Shown: positions 10,401-20,083, numbered from the stretch's first letter. The stretch is 64,000 nt of DNA from Phocoenobacter atlanticus subsp. cyclopteri (GCF_018343795.1 NZ_CP074346.1:372001-436000); one strand, 5' to 3'. Notes: generated by a model not told the origin, from the letters alone. Program-made: numbers and translations.

Positions 10401-13400
10401 TGGACACTTCAAAAAGAGGGTGAAGATGTAGATAAAGTGGCGGGTGATATTGTCAATTTTGCAAAAGGCAATGGTGTGGTTGTTAATATTACTAAAGAGG
10501 AAGGAAAAGCAGGAAAACCAGATGTGAATACTATTACTTTTGATATTGATCAAACAGAATTACCTCAAACAAAAGTAGCTGAAGGTAAAAACATTGAAGT
10601 AACACCTGAATTTGATGGTCAGGCAGGGAATACGATTTATACTGTTGATGGACATAAAACTACTATCACTAGAGGAGATATGATCGATGTTGAATATTTC
10701 CCAAGTAATAATGGTTTTGATCACGATTATAAAATTTCATTAAATGAGGATACACAAAAGAAAATTAATGCACTGAGTAAAAAAGTATTTGGCTTAAATG
10801 CGGATAATCAGGCAGAACAATCAATAAAATTAGGGGATACGATTAATATCCGAGCAGGTAATGCAGATGATACTTCAACCAAAAATCTAAAAACAGAAGT
10901 GAATGGTAGCACTGTTACTATTAGTATGAAAAATAAACCTGTTTTTGAAGAAGTAACAGCGAATAAAGTGACGATAAATAATGCTACAACAAGTGGAAAA
11001 GATGCGATTAATAAAAAGTATCTTGATGATCAATTAGGTAATACCTTTAAACTGACCGATCAATCTGGTGACTCAACGGCAACGCAGACACTAAATAAAG
11101 AAGGTGGCTTAGACTTTAAACTTGTTGGTGGAGAGGGTATTGAAACTAAAGCAGTCGCAGGAAGTAATCAAGTTAAAATTAAACTTGATACTGAAACAAA
11201 AGCGAAGATTGATAAAGTTAATACTATTGAAACGGATGTTACCACATTAAAAGAAAGAAAAATTTCATTGGGTGGGGATACAAATTCTGAAACAAATGAA
11301 CAAAAATTAAGCAAGGATATCAAGTTTGATATTGTTGGAAGCACAAACAGTGCAATCCAAACTAATGCTTTAGATGATAAAGTTGAACTGAAAGTATTGG
11401 TGGATGATAAAACGATTGAAATTGCGAAGAATAAACTTCAAGCCAAAACAACAGACTTTGATCCTAGTACTGATGGTACAGTCGCAGCTGATAATGAAGA
11501 TGCTCTAGCGACAGCGGGCGATATTGCAACGGCAATTAATAATTCAGGCTTTATTGCCAAAGCGACAAAAAGTGAAGGCAAAGTAGACGGTAGTAGAAAG
11601 CATAAAGTTGCAACAGGAACAACATTACAATTTGATGCAGGTAAAAATATCAAAATCAAGCAAGAAGACGGTAAATTTACTTTCTCAACCGTTGATGCAC
11701 CAGAATTTGAAAATGCAACAGTTAAAAATGTTGATTTAAGTGATAATGATGCAGTGGTTAATGTTAAAGAATTAAAAGCGGCTAAAAAAGACTTAACTGA
11801 TGTAGTTGATAATTTAGGGAATAATACCATTCAGTTAGCAGGTGTAGTTGATAATTTAGGGAATAATACCATTCAGTTAGCAGGAAATGATGGTGAAACA
11901 AAAACTAATCTGCTTAACCAACAAGGTGGCATCAAGTTTGGTATTGAAGGTGAAAACGGTGGTGAGATTGTAACTGAAGCCAAAAATACCAATAAAGTTG
12001 TACTTAAATTAAATCAAGCAACAAAAGATAAATTAGCTAAATTAGATGAAAATAAAAATTTATCTGATAAAGCGGATAATGATTTATCAAATATTACCAA
12101 TGATGGTAAGAAAAATATTACTAAGTTAGGAACTATTGTTGAAGCGGCGGATAACAGTGTTGATGTGTCTGCTCCAGAAGTAGATTCAATAACAGGACAA
12201 AAAACCTATAAAGTAAAAGTTGCAACCACTACTTTGCTAACAGGTCCAACTGGAAAAGTCATCACACCGATAGGAGCAGAAGCAACTAAAATTGCGATAG
12301 CAGGTGATGTAGCAAATGCGATCAACAAAGCAAGTCATAAAGTTAAAGTCTCAAACTCTAAACTTCAAGTCACTGAACAAGATGGTGTGACGACAATTGC
12401 AACGGGTGAAACTTTAGAAATTGAAGCAGGTAAAAACTTGGTGCTTAAAGCTGATGCAGGTAAGAAGTTACAATTATCTACTGCAAGAGAAGTTGAGTTT
12501 GATAAAACAACTGTAGGTAATGTTGTAACAGATAGTGCAACAAATAAAATCACAGGTTTAGGAGCAGGAACTGATGATAAAGATGCAATAAACTTTAAAC
12601 AATTAAAGGATAATGCAAAATCAATCGCTAATATATTAGGCGGTGGTTCAACCGTTAATCCTAATGGCTCTATTATCGCACCGACACTTGAAGTGGTTGA
12701 CCCAGTCACTGGAAATAATACAGCACCGACAACTGTTGCAGAGGCAGTTAAAGATCTAAGTGATGCAGTTAATAATCCGTTATATGTAAAAGCAGATGTA
12801 TTATCAGGAACGGCAAAAGAACAATCAAGTGCACAAAAATTAGGCTCAACACTTCAAATATTAACAGGTAAAACATCTAATGGTACGTCTGGTGATAATT
12901 TAGAAACAAAAGTTGTAGACGGAATAGTTACCATTTCAATGAAAGATAAATCTTTGTTTGAAGAAATTCAAGCAGGTAAAAAAGATAGTCCGATTACTAT
13001 TGGTACCAAAAATGGTAAAAATGTAATTTCTGGATTAGATAGTACATTGCCAACAGGGGATACCAATGCCACTGTACCAATATTAACCAATGTTCAAAAA
13101 GGTCAAGCAGCAACACTTGGTGACATAATTAATGCAGGTTGGAATTTACAAGTTGAAGGTGCGAATGCAGACTTTGTTAAACCTTATGATACTGTAAACT
13201 TTGTTGCAAAAGAGAACAGTGGTATTACTGTTAATGAAAAAGCTGATTCAACAGGCACTAAAACAAATATTGAAATTGGTTTAGAGCGAGGTGAAATTGT
13301 TTCCTCACCAAATGCACAAGGAACAAATGGTTTTGTAACAGGAGTTCAAGTCGCTGAAGCAATCAATAATTCTGGCTTTAAATTAAAAGCTCAAAAAGGT

Positions 13401-16400
13401 GATGGAGAGCTGGGTACATCTAGTACTACAGAGACTGATCACGAGCTTATCAATCCAAATGATGAAGTAATTATTGAAGCAGATAAAAATATCAAAATAA
13501 CACAGAAAAAAGGTGTTATTGAGATTGCAACAAAAAATACGGTTCAATTTGACAAGGTGAAAGTTGGTGATATTGAATTAGATAAAACTAAAGGTATTAA
13601 TGCAGGTAATAAGAAAATTACAGGAGTTGCTCCAGCAACAATTGGAGATAACTCAACGGATGCAGTAAATGGTTCACAACTTAAAGACTTAGCGGATCAA
13701 TTAGGTTTAACACCAGATGCAACAGGTAATGCTTTTGTGACACCAATATTAACTCAATTAGAAAATGCAGATGGAACAAAATCAGTTACACCAACTAATT
13801 TGGTTGAGAGTATAAATCAAGTAACAGCAAAAGTTAATGAAGGAATCAACTTCGGTGCAGGCAACTCCACCAAAGGCAACCAAAAATTAGGATCAACCTT
13901 TGAAGTGGTTGCGAGTGATAAAGTTGCTGGCGAAACTTATTCGGAGAAAAATCTAACCACTACATACATAAAAGATTCAAATGGTAACGGTAAAATTTTA
14001 ATCGAAATGAATGAGAAACCAGAATTTAAAAAATTATCTATTGAAGGTTCAACAGTTAAATTAACGAAGGATGGTTTAGATAATGGTGGAAATACAATTA
14101 CTAATGTTGCAGCGGGCGATGATGATACAGATGCAGTAAATGTATCTCAATTAAAAGATGTTGCTAATCAAACTGCAGATAATAATCCATTTGAATATAC
14201 CAATGTAGATGGAGATAAATTAGTTAAAGTAGGTGATAAATACTTTAAAGCTGGTTCAGATGGAAAACCAACTACAGAAGAAGTTGCAAAAAATGGTGTA
14301 AATGTATCCGCTAAGGGAAATGCTAAACCATTAAAAAACATTAAGAGTGTAATGGGTAATAACAATGGTGATGGTGTAATTACTACGGATAAAGCAAAAA
14401 CTGCAGTAGGTGATTTATTGACCAAAACAGGTGACTTAAATCAAGCAGCCACAGCAGGTGATTTACAGACTTTAGCACAAGCAGGTTTAGATTTTGCGGG
14501 TGATAATAGAGCTGTGACTATTCATAAAGAATTAGGTAAAAAACTGGATGTTGTCGGTGGAGCAGACAAAACCAAATTAACGGAAAATAACATTGGTGTA
14601 AATGCGATTGATGGTAAGTTAAAAGTACAACTTACGAAAGAGTTGAAAGGTTTAACTTCTGTTGAAACTATAGATGCTGCTGGTAATAAAACTGTTCAAA
14701 ATGGTAAAGGTTTAACGATTACGTCAGAAAATGGCACTGCTCCAGTGTCATTAACGGATAAAGGGTTAGATAGTGGTGGTAATAAAATTACTAATGTTGC
14801 TACTGGAACTGAAGGTACAGATGGTGTTAACTTCAAACAGTTGATAGATAGAACAACAGAGATTGCTAATGCATTGGGTGGCAATACTACTGTTAATCCC
14901 GATGGTTCTATTTCTGCACCAAGATTTAGTTTAACTAATGGAATGCCAGCAGAGGGTAACCCCAAGAAAGTGTATGATACTGTAGATGATGCTTTAATTG
15001 CATTGGATACAGCAGTAAATGCACCAATCACGTTTAAAGCGGATGAATATGCAGATACAAAGGCTGATGGTTCTCAACAAAAACTTGGTTCAGAGTTTGA
15101 AATTCTTGCAGGTAATGCCACAGAGACTTCTACGAAGAACTTAAAAACAAAAGTTGAAGATAGCAAAATAATCATTTCAATGAGTGAAAAACCTGAATTC
15201 AAGAATGTTACTGCAACAGAAGGTATGACTATTGGTAAAGGTGATGATGCTATTGAAATGACTCCAATAAAAACCACTGCAATAAATAAAACAGGAAATC
15301 AAGGACCAGTAAATGCAGTAGATATGAAAGGTTCAACATTTACAGGGCTTGCAAGTAATGTTGCACCAGTAATAAATGAAAACATAGTCGCTAACCCTAA
15401 TTTTTCACCTACACAACGATCAAATGTAGCGACATTAGGTGATGTGTTAAATACTGGCTGGAATTTGGAAGTTGCAGGAGCATCAGCAGATTTTGTTAAA
15501 TCTTATGATACGGTAAACTTTGTTGGAAAAGAGGGTGTGACAGTTACTGAAAAAATAGGTTCAACGGATAACAAAACAACGATTGAAATAGCAATAGCTA
15601 AAGGTGATGTTACAACCAATACGGATACTGGATTTGCAGAAACAGAGAAATTATATGGATTTGTATCAGGTTTACAAGTGGCAGATGCGATTAACTCAGC
15701 ATTCTGGAAAACAGGCACAGGAGCTTCAGAAGACGGTGGCGTAGTTGAACCAGCAGATGAAGTTAAAGTTAAAACTGGAAGTAAAGTAGAATTTACATCT
15801 GGTAAAAATATGAAAGTGAAACAAGTTAATACTGCTAATGGTGTTAAGTATGTTTATACAACTAAGGATAATGTTGAGTTTAATTCTGCAAATATTGGTG
15901 GAACAGCAATAGATAAAGATGGAATTAACTTAAATGACAAGAAAATAAAGGGAGTTAAGAAAGGAACTGAAAATGCTGATGGTGTAAATTTAGGTCAAAT
16001 TAAAGACATCTCTAATTCAGTCGCTGATACCTTTGGTGGTAGGAAAGTGGTTAATCCAGATGGAACAGTATCAACTGAGTTTGGTGTTCCAGGATTAGCA
16101 GGTGGACCATTTGATAATGTTGGTGATGCGTTAAGAGAATTAGGTGCAGAATTAGATAAAGGTCACGAATTCCAAGGTGATTTTGCGGATACTTCAGATG
16201 TAGATGGATTCTTAAAACGTAAACCTGGTGAGCGTTTAGTTGTTAAGGGCGGAAAAACCGTAGCTAGCGAATTAACAGAAGGAAATATTGGAGTAGCAAC
16301 ATTCTCTGATAATACAATGTGGATTAAGTTAGCTAAAGACTTGAAACTTACAGCTGATGGTAGCGTCAATTTTAATGGAACTAATCTTGATAAAGATGGT

Positions 16401-18458
16401 TTAGAAATTAAAGATGGTCCTAAATTTACTAAGACTGATATTGATGCAAGTGGTTTACAAATTCACGGTGTTAAAGCAGGTGAGCAAGGAACTGATGCAG
16501 TTAACGTATCACAATTAAAAAGAGTTCAAGCAGAAATAAAAGAGAAGTTGATGCTTGATGATATTCAAGTTAAGAAAGCAGGTGAAAATTATGCTGATAG
16601 CAAGACATTTGGTTTAAAAGGTGCTGACGGCAAAAAAGTTGAAAAAATGGTTGATAATGTTATTGAAATTGTTGGTGCTGATAGTAATATCTTAACAACA
16701 GTGAAAGATAATAAATTAACGATTAAACTTACTGATACTTTAACGGATATTAAGAAAGTAACAGGTTTAGACGATCATTTATCGCCTGTAACCAATGCAA
16801 CTAAGCAAGGTGTTAAACCGACTGATTTGGCAACAACAGGTAAAGATGCAGCAAAAATTAATGACTTGATGAATGCTGGTTGGAACTTAGAAGTTGCAGG
16901 AGAAGAAAAAGACTTAGTAACCGCTTATGATACCGTTAATTTTGAAGGTGAAGGCCCTGTAACTGTTACTCACGAAGTGAAAAACGGTAAGCAAAATATC
17001 AAGATTGGTATTAAGAAAGGTGAGTTAGAAACAGATGCTAATGGTAATGTAATTGTCAAACCAGAAAAAGAGGGTTTTGTAACAACACAAGATGTGGCAG
17101 ATGCGATTAATGGTACAGGCTTTAACTTATCTACTAATGGTACGGATGCTAAACTTATCAAATCTGGTAACAAAGTAGATATGAAAAATATAGATGGAAA
17201 TCTTGTTATTTCTCATAAAGACATTGTTGAGGCGGGTAAAGTTGTTGGACAAGAAGTTAATTACGACTTAGCAAAAGATATTAAGCTTGATACTGTTGTT
17301 GCTAAGAAAGAGTTAATGATTGGTGAAGGCGCTGATTCAATTACGTTAGCATCAGCTAAAACAACCAATGTGAATGGTATTAATAACCAACCAGCATTAG
17401 ATTTAGGCGGTAAATCAATTACTGGTTTAGCAGATAATCTTGTTCCAACCGAAGGTAAACAAGAACAAGCTGCTCCAAATACAAATGAAGTTAATGGTAA
17501 AAATGTAGCCACTGTCAATGACGTGATGAATGCAGGCTTTAACCTAACAGTGAATGATGTAGCAAGAGATTTTGTGAAAGCTTACGACACAGTAAACTTT
17601 GTTGACGGTAATATAACTAAAGTCACCATTAGTGATACCAATGAAATTAAAGTTGATGTTGATATAACACAATTACCTGTTGTTTATACTGATAAAGTGG
17701 GTAACAAAGTTGCGAAATGTAAAGATGGATTCTGGTATAAACTGAATGACAATGGTTCATTAGATTTAGCACAGATAAAACCAGAAGATGTAAAAGTAAC
17801 AATACAGTCTCCGTCGGGAGATACAAAAACTGGTACTAAATTAACCAATGTGGCTAGTGGATTAGTTGATAAAGATGGGAAAACTGTTACAGAACCACGT
17901 AAAGCCGTAGCAACAAATGCTGTAAATGCAGGTGATTTGGCTAATGTTCAGGATGATGTAAATGATAATATTGCAAACATTAATAATCTTAATAAAATTG
18001 TTGGTGGAACAGATGCTAATGGACAACCTATTGATGTTGCTGATGATTTAAAAACGTATGATGTAGAAGGGCAAACTGCAACCAATAATACGGTTGTTTC
18101 AGCTATCAAAAATATGAATGAAGGTGGCATTAAATACTTCCATACAAATGATGATAGTGGTCAAAAAATTGATGGTGTAGTAGCTAATACTGAAGATTCA
18201 AGTGCTTCAGGGAAAAATTCTACAGCAATTGGTCGTCAAGCTTCAGCAACAGCCGAAAATACGATTGCCTTTGGTCATGGTTCTCAAGCAACAGCTGAAA
18301 ATTCAATTGCCATAGGTACGGGTAATATTGTTAATGCTAAAAAATCAGGTACATTTGGCGACCCAAGCTATATCAGTGCAAAAGCAGGTAAAGATGGTAA
18401 GGGTGATGATGTAGAAGGAAGTTACTCTATTGGTAATAATAATGTTATTAATAGTTAA
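7455..18458 (+). CDS. Giant trimeric autotransporter adhesin passenger, stopped before its anchor
   Basis: A 3667-residue surface adhesin of the YadA/Hia-Hsf class. Residues 1-64 are an extended signal peptide (MNKVYKVIWCNATQ start, typical ESPR, then a hydrophobic core ending VMAG). Residues about 65-950 are YadA-type head repeats (SVAIG/AVALG pattern). The stalk carries many neck motifs of the type DAVNGSQL, four GWNL-YDTVNF modules (near residues 1895, 2669, 3140, 3358) and a tandem 14-residue duplication. A second short head lies near residues 3590-3665. Translation ends at TAA 18456-18458, but the same frame continues open to 19115 with the YadA membrane anchor. As read, the protein lacks the barrel needed for outer-membrane export. 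An AGGAG site precedes the ATG. Confidence 0.95.
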   Translation: MNKVYKVIWCNATQTFVAVSELSKAKGKSSTTTVGSVGRSILPNFKLATLSLALLTLFSGQVMAGTVAVGTNTEKTGVKWAEQGRAQAGHSAVAVGDLSNAAQQSIAVGNCANAAGGQSVAIGGTDDKNGNCPNRTQAIGGQSIAIGGNVIAQGRSSVAIGGDDTVTVGGERVTYEIYDKNGTSIGQASKTVKDVFEDATGVSGVIGNRAYPTTKTGAGAVAVGVSSEALGTLSTAFGVGTKIEEDAHLGLALGAGAHVSKMNAVAIGSGAQTDVEARKYKEAIVAVLDSKGKPTGKEIHYKGFSGGAENLQPGDYVSFGQEGYERQLKNVAAGKVDRDSTDAVNGSQLVSLGQALTEEINNIETYFHVNESKGSQKEGDAVTNLGGIRDKAGAKGNYSITGGVEAVASEKFGISLGYKSSVLKRNGVALGSNSSATEEYGVSIGSYAETSNVGAVALGPSANASVERGVALGANSNADREGFASGVTVETADNATFGGNKVYAMRSALAGDKTGVVNTVSTNDTGAVSVGSADRKRQIINLAAGSEDGDAVNVAQLKAVANTTEGYFHTNDGTTTQATGDANTNLGFINEKAGATGTHSVTAGVDAKATGDYGSMALGYQASSSEDGAVAIGQESKSKGASSVAIGYDTSAANIGAMALGRKAVSENSGIAMGNESHSQGLSGIAVGYQSVAIGDNSVAVGKLTNVVGGGSTAVGFQAKTSDRLSTALGQMAWAEGLESLAVGSFTKAAGAQSIAIGNDVHADGERTIVIGSRERGTDSYDAVNDSASSGNMAIAIGSGNTLNSNDKLAEADGNYSIALGTSAKTETTAVEGIAIGRGANVTGEKSIAIGSGNTVSGNNSGAFGDPSIISGDNSYSFGNNNTIANTNTFVLGNEVTTVTNNSVVLGNLSKDEVAVAVIEGIINGVTYGNFAGIGAPENGVVSVGDVGKERQIVNVAAGEISATSTDAINGSQLHAVAKKSAWTLQKEGEDVDKVAGDIVNFAKGNGVVVNITKEEGKAGKPDVNTITFDIDQTELPQTKVAEGKNIEVTPEFDGQAGNTIYTVDGHKTTITRGDMIDVEYFPSNNGFDHDYKISLNEDTQKKINALSKKVFGLNADNQAEQSIKLGDTINIRAGNADDTSTKNLKTEVNGSTVTISMKNKPVFEEVTANKVTINNATTSGKDAINKKYLDDQLGNTFKLTDQSGDSTATQTLNKEGGLDFKLVGGEGIETKAVAGSNQVKIKLDTETKAKIDKVNTIETDVTTLKERKISLGGDTNSETNEQKLSKDIKFDIVGSTNSAIQTNALDDKVELKVLVDDKTIEIAKNKLQAKTTDFDPSTDGTVAADNEDALATAGDIATAINNSGFIAKATKSEGKVDGSRKHKVATGTTLQFDAGKNIKIKQEDGKFTFSTVDAPEFENATVKNVDLSDNDAVVNVKELKAAKKDLTDVVDNLGNNTIQLAGVVDNLGNNTIQLAGNDGETKTNLLNQQGGIKFGIEGENGGEIVTEAKNTNKVVLKLNQATKDKLAKLDENKNLSDKADNDLSNITNDGKKNITKLGTIVEAADNSVDVSAPEVDSITGQKTYKVKVATTTLLTGPTGKVITPIGAEATKIAIAGDVANAINKASHKVKVSNSKLQVTEQDGVTTIATGETLEIEAGKNLVLKADAGKKLQLSTAREVEFDKTTVGNVVTDSATNKITGLGAGTDDKDAINFKQLKDNAKSIANILGGGSTVNPNGSIIAPTLEVVDPVTGNNTAPTTVAEAVKDLSDAVNNPLYVKADVLSGTAKEQSSAQKLGSTLQILTGKTSNGTSGDNLETKVVDGIVTISMKDKSLFEEIQAGKKDSPITIGTKNGKNVISGLDSTLPTGDTNATVPILTNVQKGQAATLGDIINAGWNLQVEGANADFVKPYDTVNFVAKENSGITVNEKADSTGTKTNIEIGLERGEIVSSPNAQGTNGFVTGVQVAEAINNSGFKLKAQKGDGELGTSSTTETDHELINPNDEVIIEADKNIKITQKKGVIEIATKNTVQFDKVKVGDIELDKTKGINAGNKKITGVAPATIGDNSTDAVNGSQLKDLADQLGLTPDATGNAFVTPILTQLENADGTKSVTPTNLVESINQVTAKVNEGINFGAGNSTKGNQKLGSTFEVVASDKVAGETYSEKNLTTTYIKDSNGNGKILIEMNEKPEFKKLSIEGSTVKLTKDGLDNGGNTITNVAAGDDDTDAVNVSQLKDVANQTADNNPFEYTNVDGDKLVKVGDKYFKAGSDGKPTTEEVAKNGVNVSAKGNAKPLKNIKSVMGNNNGDGVITTDKAKTAVGDLLTKTGDLNQAATAGDLQTLAQAGLDFAGDNRAVTIHKELGKKLDVVGGADKTKLTENNIGVNAIDGKLKVQLTKELKGLTSVETIDAAGNKTVQNGKGLTITSENGTAPVSLTDKGLDSGGNKITNVATGTEGTDGVNFKQLIDRTTEIANALGGNTTVNPDGSISAPRFSLTNGMPAEGNPKKVYDTVDDALIALDTAVNAPITFKADEYADTKADGSQQKLGSEFEILAGNATETSTKNLKTKVEDSKIIISMSEKPEFKNVTATEGMTIGKGDDAIEMTPIKTTAINKTGNQGPVNAVDMKGSTFTGLASNVAPVINENIVANPNFSPTQRSNVATLGDVLNTGWNLEVAGASADFVKSYDTVNFVGKEGVTVTEKIGSTDNKTTIEIAIAKGDVTTNTDTGFAETEKLYGFVSGLQVADAINSAFWKTGTGASEDGGVVEPADEVKVKTGSKVEFTSGKNMKVKQVNTANGVKYVYTTKDNVEFNSANIGGTAIDKDGINLNDKKIKGVKKGTENADGVNLGQIKDISNSVADTFGGRKVVNPDGTVSTEFGVPGLAGGPFDNVGDALRELGAELDKGHEFQGDFADTSDVDGFLKRKPGERLVVKGGKTVASELTEGNIGVATFSDNTMWIKLAKDLKLTADGSVNFNGTNLDKDGLEIKDGPKFTKTDIDASGLQIHGVKAGEQGTDAVNVSQLKRVQAEIKEKLMLDDIQVKKAGENYADSKTFGLKGADGKKVEKMVDNVIEIVGADSNILTTVKDNKLTIKLTDTLTDIKKVTGLDDHLSPVTNATKQGVKPTDLATTGKDAAKINDLMNAGWNLEVAGEEKDLVTAYDTVNFEGEGPVTVTHEVKNGKQNIKIGIKKGELETDANGNVIVKPEKEGFVTTQDVADAINGTGFNLSTNGTDAKLIKSGNKVDMKNIDGNLVISHKDIVEAGKVVGQEVNYDLAKDIKLDTVVAKKELMIGEGADSITLASAKTTNVNGINNQPALDLGGKSITGLADNLVPTEGKQEQAAPNTNEVNGKNVATVNDVMNAGFNLTVNDVARDFVKAYDTVNFVDGNITKVTISDTNEIKVDVDITQLPVVYTDKVGNKVAKCKDGFWYKLNDNGSLDLAQIKPEDVKVTIQSPSGDTKTGTKLTNVASGLVDKDGKTVTEPRKAVATNAVNAGDLANVQDDVNDNIANINNLNKIVGGTDANGQPIDVADDLKTYDVEGQTATNNTVVSAIKNMNEGGIKYFHTNDDSGQKIDGVVANTEDSSASGKNSTAIGRQASATAENTIAFGHGSQATAENSIAIGTGNIVNAKKSGTFGDPSYISAKAGKDGKGDDVEGSYSIGNNNVINS
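11802..11885 (+). repeat. 42-bp tandem duplication inside the adhesin gene
   Basis: Two adjacent 42-base units (11802-11843 and 11844-11885) differ only at the last base. They encode VVDNLGNNTIQLAG twice in frame. The near-perfect copy suggests a recent event and a site where repeat number may vary. Confidence 0.95.
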
Positions 18459-19115
18459 AATACTTCTGTATTAGGTAATAACGTCAATAATTCAGGAAAG
18501 AAAGATGTTGATGGAAAACCGATTGCTCAAGGTGATACTGTTGAAAATTCTGTTTATTTAGGTAATCAAACTACTGCAACTAAAGGAAATAGCGCAGGTA
18601 CACAAAACTTAGATAAACAAGGTAAAAAAGGAAAAACAACTACAGCTGGTGATAAAGGTAAAGTTGAAACAGCTACAGTAAATGGTATTACTTATGGTGG
18701 TTTTGCAGGTGCTCAAGCAAATGGCGTTGTTTCTGTGGGAGCCTCGGGAAATGAACGACGTATTCAAAATGTTGCTGCAGGTGAAATATCTAAAACTTCA
18801 ACAGATGCCATTAATGGTAGCCAACTTCACGCAACTAATGGAGAAGTTGCTAAACTTTCCAATAAATTAGGAAATATAAAATCTGGAATGAGTGCTGGAG
18901 TTGCTGGTGCTTATGCCGCCGCTGCTTTAGGACAACCACACGATCCTGGTGCTAGCTCGGTGGGTGTGGCAGTAGGTAATTTCCAAGGAGAATCTGCATT
19001 ATCATTGGGTATTTCAACGATTTCTGATAATGGTAAATGGATTTTAAAAGGAATGGTAACTCACGATACACAAAATCACACAGGTGCAGGAGCAAGTGTG
19101 AATTATCAGTGGTAA
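18459..19115 (+). pseudogene. Severed C-terminal part of the adhesin with YadA membrane anchor
   Basis: This stretch is in the same frame as the adhesin and open from just after its TAA to the TAA at 19113-19115 (218 residues). It completes the short head (NTSVLGNNV), a neck (STDAINGSQLHA) and a coiled segment, and ends in the four-strand YadA anchor from LSNKLGN to GASVNYQW, with the final aromatic residue typical of outer-membrane barrels. Restoring the stop codon to a sense codon would give one protein of 3886 residues. No ribosome-binding site is seen for separate translation, and an anchor made alone would have no signal peptide. It is therefore the disabled end of the gene above, unless the stop is read through or is a sequence error. 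Confidence 0.9.
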
Positions 19116-19132
19116 TCAGAGATTCTGTTGTT

Positions 19133-19164
19133 AAGTTGAGCTTCAAAGAAGCTCAACTTTTAAT
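19133..19164 (+). terminator. Terminator after the adhesin gene
   Basis: AAGTTGAGCTTC pairs perfectly with GAAGCTCAACTT over a three-base loop, followed by a short T-rich run. Confidence 0.8.
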
Positions 19165-19173
19165 AATTGTTGG

Positions 19174-19201
19174 TTGACTAAATATACCAGTTAGCTATAA
19201 T
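19174..19201 (+). promoter_or_regulatory. Sigma-70 promoter for the TpgA-like gene
   Basis: TTGACT at 19174-19179 and TATAAT at 19196-19201 are separated by 16 bases. This is a near-consensus promoter placed between the adhesin terminator and the next start (19232), so the lipoprotein can be expressed independently of the adhesin. Confidence 0.7.
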
Positions 19202-19231
19202 GTAATCAATTTTTAATAAGAGGTTTAAAAA

Positions 19232-19999
19232 ATGAAACTACTAAAATATGCGGGTTTAACCGTAGGTGTGCTATCTTTAATGGCATGTACAAGCACATTA
19301 AATAATATTAATGATACAGGTGCTTTAGAGAATACTAATGTTGCAGATCTTGTTTGGCCAGAGATCGATGATGCAACACAACCAGAAGGGATTTTTCCTA
19401 ATTTAGAAAATTTAGATCATATTGGTCCTGGAGTGACGAAGAAAGATTTATATTATCTGATTGAACGTCCTCATTTCTCTGAAACTCACGGAGTAAGAGA
19501 GTGGAACTATATTATGAAATTCCGTCAAGCAGATCGTAGTGTAAAAATTTGTCAATATAAAGTATTATTCGATAATAATATGGTGGCTCAACGCTTCTAT
19601 TGGTTACCAAAAGATTGTTTAACAGAGAAATTTGATTTAGCTGCAGATGCATTATTCCCATTCGATCGTAGTGGAGTAAAAGATATTAAACTTGCAGGTA
19701 AGCAAAAATTAGATAAATTAGCAACACACATCACAAGTTTTGGTAATAAAGCTAAAGTACGTTTAGTTGGACATACAGATTATATTGGCAGTGATTCATA
19801 TAATCAAAAATTATCTGAAAAACGTGCAAGTAGTGTTGGTCGTTATTTAGTGATGAAAGGGGTGAAATTATCTAATATCACAACTTTAGGGATGGGTGAA
19901 AAACAACCAGTTAAGCAATGTGCTAAAACACCAAAAGCAGGTTTAGTGAAATGTTTAGCGCCTAACCGTCGTGTAAGCGTTGAAATTGTTAAACTTTAA
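19232..19999 (+). CDS. OmpA-domain lipoprotein, TpgA-like adhesin partner
   Basis: A 255-residue lipoprotein: signal peptide with lipobox LMAC (Cys19), an N-terminal domain with a BamE/SmpA-like pattern (GVTKKDLYYLIERPHF), and a C-terminal OmpA peptidoglycan-binding domain from about residue 135 (FPFDRSG, then GHTDYIGSDSYNQKLSEKRA with the Asp and Arg that bind diaminopimelate). The same two-domain architecture is known for TpgA, the peptidoglycan-associating partner that keeps the Acinetobacter trimeric autotransporter Ata at the surface. Direct position after the giant adhesin supports the same role here; this is inference. AAGAGG precedes the start. The adhesin as read has no anchor, so the partner may currently be without a client. 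Confidence 0.82.
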   Translation: MKLLKYAGLTVGVLSLMACTSTLNNINDTGALENTNVADLVWPEIDDATQPEGIFPNLENLDHIGPGVTKKDLYYLIERPHFSETHGVREWNYIMKFRQADRSVKICQYKVLFDNNMVAQRFYWLPKDCLTEKFDLAADALFPFDRSGVKDIKLAGKQKLDKLATHITSFGNKAKVRLVGHTDYIGSDSYNQKLSEKRASSVGRYLVMKGVKLSNITTLGMGEKQPVKQCAKTPKAGLVKCLAPNRRVSVEIVKL

Positions 20000-20030
20000 T
20001 TAATAATTTAGTTTTATCTAAAGATAATAA

Positions 20031-20060
20031 AAAGAGAGTAATTTAATTACTCTCTTTTTT
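20031..20060. terminator. Bidirectional terminator between the TpgA-like gene and tktA
   Basis: AAAGAGAGTAATT pairs with AATTACTCTCTTT with T runs on both strands, serving two converging genes. Confidence 0.85.
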
Positions 20061-20083
20061 GTATGTCGCTATTTAGTAAAAAA

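Noticed and set aside
8233-18130. Many long open frames on the strand opposite the giant adhesin (for example 11438-11830, 12365-12709, 14696-15031).
   Set aside because: They arise from the repetitive, biased codon use of the adhesin, lack ribosome-binding sites and show low-complexity Leu/Ser/Pro/Val-rich products.
7785-18350. Regularly spaced short repeats that could suggest a CRISPR array.
   Set aside because: They are degenerate, in frame and encode head and neck motifs of the adhesin; there are no identical repeats with unique spacers.
18735-19115. Separate short adhesin or translocator gene starting at 18735.
   Set aside because: It is in frame with the adhesin, has no ribosome-binding site or signal peptide, and matches exactly the missing anchor end.
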